Notes under the pieces: generated by a model
Told to the model about the DNA's origin: nothing
What the model saw: only the letters and a program-made list of their open reading frames with translations
Databases searched by the model: none
NCBI GenBank assembly: GCA_034723595.1
Contig: JAYEPB010000057.1
Coordinates: 1-14,515, forward strand
DNA from: JAGLGH01 sp034723595
Lineage (GTDB): Archaea > Nanobdellota > Nanobdellia > Woesearchaeales > JAGLGH01
Direction: 5' to 3'
Length of the DNA stretch: 14,515 nt
In this document: in pieces, positions 1 to 5,948 of the stretch
Position numbering within the stretch: position 1 is the stretch's first letter
Layout of the letters: each line of letters begins with the position of its first letter
Translations under genes and position numbers: made by a program

Positions 1-210
1 TTTTAAGCATGACGTCTCTTCTCTTTCTATAGGTAAGCATGTCTATCACCTTCCTGGGTTATTAGATGTGTTTACCTACCTATTTTCGTTCTAGATATAT
101 ATACTCTACTATTTATTCGAAAAACTCGAATTGGACTTAATTAAGGGTTAACCCTTGCATAGTAGTTACGAAATAAAAAGATTTATAAATATATATCATT
201 TTTTATCTTT
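1..210. promoter_or_regulatory. Upstream region with stacked palindromes and a TATA box
   Basis: No coding region is supported in the first 210 bases. A TATA-like element (TTTATAAATATATA, 182-195) lies about 25 nt before the ATG at 211, so the next gene is probably leaderless. Just upstream are three symmetric elements. TTCGA/TCGAA arms (116-120 and 126-130) surround a 5-nt loop. CTTAATTAAG (136-145) is a perfect palindrome. AAGGGTTAACCCTT (143-156) is a perfect 14-bp palindrome that overlaps it. Such an arrangement near the TATA box is typical of a repressor or activator site, but the factor is unknown. Weak TAGGTAA/TTACCTA arms (31-37, 71-77) and a second TATA-like run (93-105) are also present. 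Confidence 0.5.
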
Positions 211-696
211 ATGGTTCATTATCAACTATTAGAGAAATTATTTGGATTTGGGGCGAATCTTGTTGAACAAAGAATAGATTCAATTAAACAAGTTTCAGTA
301 AATTCTATCACTACTGAATTAAAAGGATTTCTTGATGATATGTTAGTAGATACAAAACGCTTTGGAACACTTGACAGAGTTATCATTCTTGGAGACGTGA
401 CATTGAATTATGTGTATTCATTTGGTATTGATAGTTTTGTAACTCAAATAACCAATGCAATGATTGGACGTCCTTCTTATGGTCTGTTATCAGTTTCTGA
501 TGAGGATAATACTTATGCTATATTTACTCCAGATAATACCAAACGACCAGGTAAGTCTATCATGGAAATAACAACAGAAAATGATAATACTTGGAAATTG
601 CATTTCCAACGTTATGGGAATGTTGCTCAACCAGGTGCTCAGTTAGATATTACCATCCCATTATTTTCTGAAGTCTATCTAGTAAAAGCAAAATGA
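211..696 (+). CDS. Hypothetical protein, 161 aa, leaderless
   Basis: I do not recognise this protein. It is soluble-looking, with no signal peptide or membrane segment. The N-terminal third is helix-friendly (LLEKLFGFGANLVEQRIDSI). The remainder alternates beta-prone and polar stretches and contains a hydrophobic strand, DRVIILGDVTLNYVYSF. There are no cysteines and no obvious catalytic motif. The ATG at 211 is chosen because a TATA element ends about 16 nt upstream, giving a start of transcription at or beside the ATG. The gene stands alone: it is convergent with the dihydrouridine synthase gene and is followed by a hairpin resembling a transposon end. Codon use looks more AT-rich than in the next gene, which may mean acquisition, but I could not measure it. 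Confidence 0.7.
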   Translation: MVHYQLLEKLFGFGANLVEQRIDSIKQVSVNSITTELKGFLDDMLVDTKRFGTLDRVIILGDVTLNYVYSFGIDSFVTQITNAMIGRPSYGLLSVSDEDNTYAIFTPDNTKRPGKSIMEITTENDNTWKLHFQRYGNVAQPGAQLDITIPLFSEVYLVKAK

Positions 697-698
697 AC

Positions 699-730
699 TC
701 CTCCCCAACATAAATGTTGGGTATCCTTCT
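699..730. repeat. Perfect hairpin resembling an IS200/IS605-type right end
   Basis: CCCAACA (704-710) and TGTTGGG (715-721) form a perfect 7-bp stem with loop TAAA, preceded by CTCC and followed by TATCCTTCT. The overall form, a CTCCCC-led stem followed by a pyrimidine tract, is what is seen at 3' ends of many IS200/IS605 and IS1341-like elements. It lies 8 nt after the stop of the unknown gene and 34 nt before the end of the convergent dus gene. It could therefore also serve as a two-way terminator. No transposase (TnpA or TnpB) is present nearby, so at most it is a remnant. Confidence 0.45.
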
Positions 731-754
731 GAGTATAATAAGCATTTAATCCTC

Positions 755-1759
755 TTATGCGAAATAGGAATAATCAGGATAGACAGAAGAATACCAAACC
801 TTCTGCAGATGATTTTCTGTCTTGCATTGCCTGAGTCTTTTCTTAAGATTGGAACTGTCTTTCATTCCTTTGGCAAACCAGCATGCATGGTCAATTATTT
901 CAGAAAATCTTGATTTTGCTTCTTTCTGCTTGTATAATTCAAGGAATTTCACAAAGCAGTTATGCCTTTCTTGAGGGGAAGGCTCATCTTGTTGCTCTCC
1001 GGTTTCTATCAATTTCAATATGCTGCTGAATATGAAAGGATTGCCTATAGCAGCCCTGCCGACCATTACAGCATCGCATTTGGTCTGACCAAGCATTGTT
1101 ACTGCCTGATGGGGTTTTGTAACATCACCATTTCCAATAACAGGAATTTCAACATTTTGTTTTATGTTCTTTATTATTTTCCAATCTGCTCTTCCCTTAT
1201 ACCCTTGTTTTCTGGTCCTTGGATGCACAGCAAGCCCTTTGACTCCAATGGCTTCAAGCATCTTTGCAATTTCAACAGCATTTATCGAATTCTCATCCCA
1301 TCCTGAACGCAACTTGCATGTGACTGGAACTTTTGAATTGTCAAGAATATATGGGATGGTTTTTGAAAGCATATCAGGATGCTTCATAAAATATGCTCCT
1401 GCCTTTTTCCCAAGTATATCTCCTTCGCAGCAGCCGAGGTTGAAATCTATTATGTCTGCTGCTTTTGAAAGGATTGATGCTGTCTGGCTGAGATTTTCTT
1501 TATCAGAGCCTACAATCTGGATAGTAAGAGGTCTTTCTTCTAGTTGAGGATTGATTACCTGCCTGATTGTCTGTTTTTCATTTCCTTTGTTAGCTTTTAG
1601 CATATCTATAAATTTATCGCAATCAACCATTGCAGTATAGATCAGCCCAGTTCCATGCTCCTTGCATAAAAGCCTGAAAGCAGCGCAGTTGATTCCATCC
1701 ATTGGAGCAAGGACTAATTGATTTTGTATTGTTACTTTTCCTATCCTGAAATGATTCAT
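755..1759 (-). CDS. tRNA-dihydrouridine synthase (Dus family)
   Basis: FMN-dependent enzyme that reduces uridine to 5,6-dihydrouridine in tRNA loops. The family's TIM-barrel signatures are visible: LAPMDG near residue 17, DFNLGCCEGD (105-114) holding the presumed catalytic Cys110, KLRSGW (149-154) with the FMN/substrate Lys149, HPRTR (179-183), GNGD (209-212) and VMVGRAAIGNP (231-241) for phosphate binding. A C-terminal helical part follows. The 334-aa length is normal. The usual GCP motif reads GCC here, with the catalytic Cys kept. The start is supported by a TATA element about 26 nt upstream (1780-1790), giving a leaderless transcript. It lies 48 nt behind the AbrB/PhoU-like gene on the same strand. 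Which tRNA position it modifies cannot be told from sequence. Confidence 0.93.
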   Translation of the reverse strand: MNHFRIGKVTIQNQLVLAPMDGINCAAFRLLCKEHGTGLIYTAMVDCDKFIDMLKANKGNEKQTIRQVINPQLEERPLTIQIVGSDKENLSQTASILSKAADIIDFNLGCCEGDILGKKAGAYFMKHPDMLSKTIPYILDNSKVPVTCKLRSGWDENSINAVEIAKMLEAIGVKGLAVHPRTRKQGYKGRADWKIIKNIKQNVEIPVIGNGDVTKPHQAVTMLGQTKCDAVMVGRAAIGNPFIFSSILKLIETGEQQDEPSPQERHNCFVKFLELYKQKEAKSRFSEIIDHACWFAKGMKDSSNLKKRLRQCKTENHLQKVWYSSVYPDYSYFA

Positions 1760-1779
1760 AATAGGGTAGAATGGGAAAG

Positions 1780-1790
1780 AGTATATAATT
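1780..1790 (-). promoter_or_regulatory. TATA box of dihydrouridine synthase gene
   Basis: On the minus strand this reads AATTATATACT and is centred about 26 nt before the ATG at 1759. That places transcription start at the start codon. It gives the gene its own promoter although the upstream gene runs in the same direction. Confidence 0.6.
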
Positions 1791-1807
1791 GTTATTGAAA
1801 GTTCATT

Positions 1808-2668
1808 TCACTCATCAAACCGTAATGTGAATATATCTCCATATAATGAATTAAGAATCCTTGCAAGGTTATGAAGATGAATCACCGCAGGTTCAACTTT
1901 CACATCTAATTTAATCTTATTCTTTAACTGGAATGTCCTGTATTCATATCCACCGTACCTTTTTGCGTCATATTTATAGAACAATTCATATGCCTTTCTT
2001 AGAAGGATATTTATCTCTTTCAATTCTGGATATTCTTTTTTATTTGGCGCAGTAATCTGCAGCAGCCAATTGAATTCATCCTTGAGCTTCTCCAGTCTGT
2101 CTAGTATAAGATAATATAGTGGAGTCTTTGTGAATTCAACATGCCCTTTTTTCATAAGAATCCTTTGGCAATAATTAATTAGTTTCTTTATGTTCCTGTC
2201 AAGAGTCTTTATCTGAACAATGTCATCGCTTTCTGAAAGCTCAAGAAGCAATAGAAAGATTCTCCTGAAAACAATCTTAAAATCCTCTTCAGATTCTTTT
2301 GTTATGTCTTTTATTATCAGATAATCTTTTTTCTGCTCAATAATCTCATAGCCAATCAGTTTTTTCTCGATTATATCCAATATCTCTTCTACCATGCTAT
2401 TGTCTGCAAGATTCAGCCTGACCTCATTTACTCCTGCCCTGTACAAGCCCTGAAGGACTTTAATCATGCTGGTGGGATAATCGCGCCCATTGATTATGAC
2501 CATCTGTTCTTTTTCTTTATGCTGTGAAATTATGACTTTGTTGCCTATAATATCAAGCTCAACTGATTTTGTCTTATCAAGCTCCTGCATCTTGATCCAT
2601 TCTATCGGCAGCGTGACTGTATATGATTTTCTGTCTCTTGGTCCTTGCGCAGTCAGTTTCTTTTCCAT
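1808..2668 (-). CDS. AbrB/SpoVT-type and PhoU-like regulator
   Basis: An archaeal-type regulator of 286 aa. Residues 1-50 look like a swapped-hairpin AbrB/SpoVT DNA-binding domain: GPRDRKSYTVTLPIEWIK followed by VELDIIGNKVIIS. A central alpha/beta part (55-125) and a mostly helical C-terminal half (127-286) follow, resembling the PhoU fold of archaeal proteins annotated as phosphate uptake regulators. No phosphate transporter genes are adjacent, so a phosphate role is only a family association. The start at 2668 is supported by a TATA-like element (GATTTAAATA on the minus strand, 2691-2700) about 27 nt upstream, implying a leaderless mRNA. It is transcribed divergently from the 2793-4118 operon, and the two share a 124-bp promoter region. 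It could regulate that operon, which is an inference from position only. Confidence 0.8.
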   Translation of the reverse strand: MEKKLTAQGPRDRKSYTVTLPIEWIKMQELDKTKSVELDIIGNKVIISQHKEKEQMVIINGRDYPTSMIKVLQGLYRAGVNEVRLNLADNSMVEEILDIIEKKLIGYEIIEQKKDYLIIKDITKESEEDFKIVFRRIFLLLLELSESDDIVQIKTLDRNIKKLINYCQRILMKKGHVEFTKTPLYYLILDRLEKLKDEFNWLLQITAPNKKEYPELKEINILLRKAYELFYKYDAKRYGGYEYRTFQLKNKIKLDVKVEPAVIHLHNLARILNSLYGDIFTLRFDE

Positions 2669-2792
2669 ATTAATGTGATGAGCTTCAGATTATTTAAATC
2701 TTTCGTTGTTGTAGTTTATCATATTACATATAATGAGTTTTAATTTAAATTAGTTATATCTGAGATGACTACTTATTATTGAGGTGAAGCAC
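2669..2792. promoter_or_regulatory. Divergent promoter region
   Basis: This 124-bp gap contains a minus-strand TATA element (2691-2700) for the AbrB/PhoU-like gene. It also contains a plus-strand TTTAATTTAAATTAG run (2738-2752) placed to start transcription near 2773 for the three-gene operon. GAGGTGA at 2781-2787 is a strong Shine-Dalgarno site ending 5 nt before the ATG at 2793. Confidence 0.5.
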
Positions 2793-3113
2793 ATGGAAAA
2801 CAAAACAGAAACCCTTGAACAACGCCTTACAATAAGGCAGGACTGGATAGAGTTAGAAAGAGGATGGGGAACAAGACCTGATGGCTGCTCTCTGCATAAG
2901 ACAATAGAAGATTGCAGAGCTTACATTAGCCACTATTGGGATAGCATGCCTGATTCTGTGCCAAATGAATATGAACGCCCAGCAGGAGAACCTTATAATA
3001 TTAGTGTGCCTAAGGAACTATATGATGAAATGGCAGAGAGTGACTGCGGGATGCGGCTTTATTGCGGTAGTATGCATAGGCTGAAAAATGAGAATCAGGA
3101 AAAACATCGTTAA
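2793..3113 (+). CDS. Hypothetical RGWG protein, first gene of operon
   Basis: I cannot assign a function. The ATG at 2793 is preferred over the in-frame GTG at 2784, because GAGGTGA (2781-2787) is then an ideally spaced ribosome site; the GTG lies inside that site. The 106-aa product is soluble and rich in charged residues. Its conspicuous conserved-looking core is RGWGTRPDGCSLH (23-35), followed by YISHYWDSMP and ERPAGEPY. That motif density suggests a compact ligand- or nucleic-acid-binding domain rather than a random ORF. It is followed after 9 nt by the Cys-motif protein gene with its own GAGGT site, and then by an HD hydrolase, so the three are almost certainly co-transcribed. Small proteins of this look are often carried by phages and plasmids, but I cannot prove a homologue here. 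Confidence 0.75.
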   Translation: MENKTETLEQRLTIRQDWIELERGWGTRPDGCSLHKTIEDCRAYISHYWDSMPDSVPNEYERPAGEPYNISVPKELYDEMAESDCGMRLYCGSMHRLKNENQEKHR

Positions 3114-3122
3114 GAGGTAAAA

Positions 3123-3584
3123 ATGGTAGATAAACAAAAGATAAGGAAAATAGTATCTGAGACTATTGGATATGAATGCCCAGTTTGCAAAGAGAAATAT
3201 GCATCAATTGAGGAGGCAAAAAAGTGCGCTGCTCCAAAAGAGCCAAGATACAAGCTAGGTGGATGGGTGATGACCAGCAGGCACATAACAAGAGTTGTTC
3301 CTGGAGGAGATGAATCTTCTCGAGAATACGATGAAATTGCTGAAGGCTCTTATGCAAGGATATCTGATATTTCTGATGAAAACAAAACAGGGGGCACAAA
3401 CAAAGCTCATCCAGCATTTGTATATGGATTTGATATTGGAAAACAACCTTTGATCTTTTATCATGTAAAAGAAAGTTTTCTGGAGAAAATCAGCAATTCT
3501 GTTGTTGAGAGGATTAAAGCAAGATACGCACAGATTTCAGTAGAAGCAGAGGGTATTGAAGCTATAATTGATGATATGGAATAA
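3123..3584 (+). CDS. Cys-motif (zinc finger-like) protein, second gene of operon
   Basis: This 153-aa protein begins with a short basic segment and then YECPVCKEKYASIEEAKKC. The motif is CxxC (Cys19, Cys22) with a third Cys35 where a classic C2H2-type finger would have a histidine; no fourth ligand is clear. The rest (about 45-125) looks beta-rich (YKLGGWVMTSRHITRVVPGG), with a helical C-terminus ending in acidic EAIIDDME. GAGGT at 3114-3118 sits directly after the stop of the preceding gene and before this ATG. The next gene starts 9 nt downstream. The function is unknown. A nucleic-acid- or protein-binding role would fit the finger but is an inference. Confidence 0.75.
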   Translation: MVDKQKIRKIVSETIGYECPVCKEKYASIEEAKKCAAPKEPRYKLGGWVMTSRHITRVVPGGDESSREYDEIAEGSYARISDISDENKTGGTNKAHPAFVYGFDIGKQPLIFYHVKESFLEKISNSVVERIKARYAQISVEAEGIEAIIDDME

Positions 3585-3593
3585 GGAAGCAAA

Positions 3594-4118
3594 ATGATTG
3601 AAAAAATAGCAAAACACTACGCAGGGATGTATCATAAAGGGCAGTTTAGGAGAAATTCTGAATTGCCTTACATTGTTCATCCTGAAAATGTAGTTAATTA
3701 CATGAAGCAATTCGGGGTGGAAGATGAGGATTCATTGGCTATCGCATGGCTGCATGATACTATAGAGGATACTTCTTTGACTTACAATAGAATAAAAAGT
3801 GTCTTTGGTAGAAACATCGCAGATGGAGTCTATCTCCTGACAAGGAATGTTGACAGAGAGGAATATAAAAGGAGATTAAGCTTTGCTCCTGAAAATATCA
3901 GGATGATAAAATTATGCGATACCTTAGATAATATAACAACACTTGAATGCCTAAGTTCAGAAGGAATAATGAGAAAGGTTGATGATTGTAAGGATTATTA
4001 TATCCCAATGGCAGAAGAGCTATGCCCCTGGATTGCTAAGCAGATGAAGAAGTATATCTCAAATTTTATACCTCCCAGAGTAAATAATCCTCAGCTTGCT
4101 GCAGTTGAGAGTTTATAG
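3594..4118 (+). CDS. HD-domain hydrolase, small SpoT/MESH1-like
   Basis: A stand-alone HD phosphohydrolase of 174 aa, about the size of the single-domain ppGpp hydrolases (MESH1/SAH). Motifs match the RelA/SpoT hydrolase half: GQFRRNSELPYIVHP with metal ligand His29, AIAWLHDTIEDT with His54-Asp55 and the catalytic Glu58-Asp59 pair, and IKLCDTLDN with Asp109. There is no synthetase domain. Family members cleave (p)ppGpp, and animal MESH1 also acts on NADPH. Archaea generally lack classical ppGpp synthesis, so the true substrate may be another nucleotide. It is the last gene of a tight operon with the RGWG and Cys-motif proteins, 9 nt after the latter, with GGAA as a weak ribosome site. Confidence is high for the fold and low for the substrate. 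Confidence 0.85.
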   Translation: MIEKIAKHYAGMYHKGQFRRNSELPYIVHPENVVNYMKQFGVEDEDSLAIAWLHDTIEDTSLTYNRIKSVFGRNIADGVYLLTRNVDREEYKRRLSFAPENIRMIKLCDTLDNITTLECLSSEGIMRKVDDCKDYYIPMAEELCPWIAKQMKKYISNFIPPRVNNPQLAAVESL

Positions 4119-4167
4119 TTGATGTATAATTCTTAAATCCCTTGATTCTATATTATTTGGAATAACA

Positions 4168-4178
4168 TTTATATATAC
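4168..4178 (+). promoter_or_regulatory. TATA box of metallopeptidase gene
   Basis: TTTATATATAC is centred about 26 nt before the ATG at 4199. It therefore selects that ATG as a leaderless start over the in-frame TTG at 4181, which would lie before the transcript begins. Confidence 0.6.
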
Positions 4179-4198
4179 TCTTGTACTTATATCTGATT

Positions 4199-5116
4199 AT
4201 GACATATTCAGGCATGGGAGGAGGAGGATATTCTCAAGGAAGAGCTTCATATAGTCATAGCCCTTCAATCTATAGCAGTCCTATATCTAAGATTGGAATA
4301 AGTAATCCTATTAAAGACAGCGTAATATATCGGTCTGGTGGGTCTGGGATGACATACATAGGAGGCATATCTTATCATGCTCCATCAGGTTCTGGACCTA
4401 TGCATAAAAATAATCAAATTGATATGATGTTTGACAGCAGAGCATCACAGCAGCATAATTTGCAGAGATATATGCCATTTGATGGATATCTTAATGCAGC
4501 AGCAAATACTTCTTCATCTTATCATATGTCACATTCAAATTATCCAAAGATTATCTTCATGCCAAATGATTTTCTCAGGCCAGGCAGACCTCAAACAAGA
4601 TGGGTTGGAGGTTTTGAAGAAGTAAAAGAAATAGTAGAGAGAATATATAGGGATGTTACTGGCGATGAGTTGCCTCATATTGAGATTAATATAGTGCCTG
4701 CAAGGGAGCTTTATATGGAATATGAAAAATCAGGCAATAAAGCAGACGAAGCATTGCAGGGATTCTATGGCAATGGAAGAATATTTGTCAAGGAAGGCAA
4801 ACTTGATGAGATGATACTTACACTGGGTCATGAATTAGGTCATGCATCTTCTGTTCAGCTTGCAAACCCTGAACTTGAAGAAGCAAAGGCATATGCGTTC
4901 ACAGAAGCATGGGTCAAGACTATTGTCGAGAATAATATAGAAAATCTTGCAGAATGCATTACAATAGCCAGAAGCAGATCATCAATTCCAGAATGGGCAA
5001 AAGTCCATCTGCATGGTTTTAAAGAATTTAGGAAAAGGCTTGATAATGGTCTTGCGCCTCTTGAGATTATCGATAATCTTATTGCAATAGATCAGATGGA
5101 GAATAGGTTTATGTGA
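4199..5116 (+). CDS. Predicted HELGH zinc metallopeptidase with Gly/Ser-rich N-terminus
   Basis: A 305-aa protein read from the ATG at 4199, chosen because of the TATA box at 4168-4178. Residues 1-115 are low-complexity, rich in Gly, Ser, Tyr and His, and resemble no known domain. From about 135 a folded domain begins. LTLGHELGHASS carries the zinc-binding HExxH at 211-215, and acidic candidates for the third ligand lie downstream (EEAKAYAFTEAW, Glu227, Glu228, Glu236), as in gluzincin peptidases. There is no signal peptide, so it probably acts in the cytoplasm. The substrate is unknown. The last 10 codons follow a 28-bp sequence that is repeated exactly at 5887-5914. Read from the second copy, the frame would end IDNFKNN instead of IDQMENRFM, so the present C-terminus may have been replaced by an insertion. 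Confidence 0.8.
   Translation: MTYSGMGGGGYSQGRASYSHSPSIYSSPISKIGISNPIKDSVIYRSGGSGMTYIGGISYHAPSGSGPMHKNNQIDMMFDSRASQQHNLQRYMPFDGYLNAAANTSSSYHMSHSNYPKIIFMPNDFLRPGRPQTRWVGGFEEVKEIVERIYRDVTGDELPHIEINIVPARELYMEYEKSGNKADEALQGFYGNGRIFVKEGKLDEMILTLGHELGHASSVQLANPELEEAKAYAFTEAWVKTIVENNIENLAECITIARSRSSIPEWAKVHLHGFKEFRKRLDNGLAPLEIIDNLIAIDQMENRFM
5065..5092 (+). repeat. 28-bp direct repeat, copy 1
   Basis: Identical over 28 bp to 5887-5914. The first 14 bases (GATTATCGATAATC) are a perfect palindrome. This copy lies inside the metallopeptidase gene and encodes part of IIDNLIAID. Confidence 0.97.
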
Positions 5117-5131
5117 AGATTATTCATAAAT

Positions 5132-5140
5132 TATTTAAAG
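5132..5140 (+). promoter_or_regulatory. TATA box of decayed toxin-like gene
   Basis: TATTTAAAG is centred about 27 nt before the ATG at 5163, so this gene would have its own leaderless promoter inside the repeat-bounded segment. Confidence 0.5.
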
Positions 5141-5162
5141 TCTATCTTTATTAAAAATAATA

Positions 5163-5475
5163 ATGATAAAAGGTCATAGGATTGAACGTAAAATTGAAAT
5201 TGAGGATTACTTGGCTATAATTAATAATCTTAATGAAGAAAAAATTAAGACTACTAAACATACTTTTTTCCGTTTAAAAGAAAAAGAGAGAAAGATTTTT
5301 AAAGAAAAAGTAATTAGAGAATTTATATTAAGAGAAATACCTAAATTAGTAGGGATTCAATATAACCGCCTTTATGCAGTATTTTACAAATATGATAATG
5401 TTGGAGATCCAACCCAATCAAATTAATGTGGTAACATTTTGTATATTGGATAAGGATAAAATTCCTAAAATTTAA
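5163..5475 (+). pseudogene. DUF4258-like toxin candidate, frameshifted
   Basis: The open frame from ATG 5163 runs only 87 codons to 5426. Its core, TTKHTFFRLKEKERKIF ... GIQYNRLYAVFYKYDN, looks like the small RelE-fold-like DUF4258 family, whose members often pair with DUF2283 proteins. After about 5398 the plausible continuation is in the next frame (5398-5475). There LEIQPNQINVVTFCILDKD ends in KIPKI, the beta-strand ending expected for such a protein. Dropping one base near 5400, or adding two, gives about 103 aa. I therefore read it as one gene broken by a frameshift, or carrying a sequencing error. Its stop at 5473-5475 is 1 nt before the ATG of the DUF2283 gene, as in a toxin-antitoxin operon. 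The family call is by recall of motif shape and is moderate. Confidence 0.6.
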
Positions 5476-5476
5476 G

Positions 5477-5847
5477 ATGAAAAAGAAATCATTAATTGGG
5501 AAAGGCGAATTTGATATGATTATAAATATGACATATTATATTTCAAAGTTTCAGAAAGAGATTATCTTAAATCAATTGAATTAGAAAATATGATATTAGA
5601 TATTGATAAAGAAGGTTTTATTGTTGGCATTCAGATATTTGAAGCATCAAAATTTCTAAATTTAAATAAAAATATATTATTAAAAATACCTCATTGGGAA
5701 TTTAGTGCTATTGTAAATGAAGGAAGGATAGAAGTAAGATTAAAATTTCAAGTAATAGTTAGGAATAAAATAATTGAAAAAAATCCAATTATAATGGAAC
5801 GTATTTCTGAGTCTTTGCCAAATTCTGAATTAATTTGCGCAGTCTAA
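5477..5847 (+). pseudogene. DUF2283 protein (candidate antitoxin), frameshifted
   Basis: From ATG 5477 the frame reads MKKKSLIGKGEFD and then leaves the family pattern. From 5515 the frame one base back reads YDYKYDILYFKVSERDYLK, then VGIQIFEASKFLNL, the DUF2283 signature (YD..yDiLYi...iv.DyDk.G.ivGiEi..ASk). Adding a single T after 5515 would restore GEFDYDYKYDILYF and a 123-aa protein, so one base appears to be missing. The part from ATG 5590 to 5847 remains open (85 codons) and includes a C-terminal extension after the core (IPHWEFSAIVNEGR to the end). It directly follows the toxin-like gene. DUF2283 proteins are commonly found beside small toxin-like genes, hence the antitoxin suggestion. 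Confidence 0.65.
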
Positions 5848-5886
5848 TTAAATAATCTTCGGGAGAATGTTCAATAATAGCATTGG

Positions 5887-5914
5887 GATTATCGATAATC
5901 TTATTGCAATAGAT
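5887..5914 (+). repeat. 28-bp direct repeat, copy 2
   Basis: Exact copy of 5065-5092, including the 14-bp palindrome. It lies between the DUF2283 remnant and the promoter of the cytidine deaminase gene. Its frame is open as a short stretch from ATG 5867 ending IIDNLIAIDNFKNN and TAA. Confidence 0.97.
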
Positions 5915-5916
5915 AA

Positions 5917-5927
5917 TTTTAAAAATA
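5917..5927 (+). promoter_or_regulatory. TATA box of cytidine deaminase gene
   Basis: TTTTAAAAATA is centred about 27 nt before the ATG at 5949, indicating a leaderless transcript. It begins 3 nt after the second copy of the 28-bp repeat, so the insertion or duplication stopped just short of this promoter. Confidence 0.5.
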
Positions 5928-5948
5928 ATTAATTAATTCATATTTTTA

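Noticed and set aside
962..1547. Plus-strand ORFs opposite the dihydrouridine synthase gene
   Set aside because: They are antisense to a clearly conserved protein, overlap each other in different frames and resemble no family.
4181..4198. TTG start adding MYLYLI to the metallopeptidase
   Set aside because: It lies between the TATA box and the expected transcription start, so it would not be in the mRNA.
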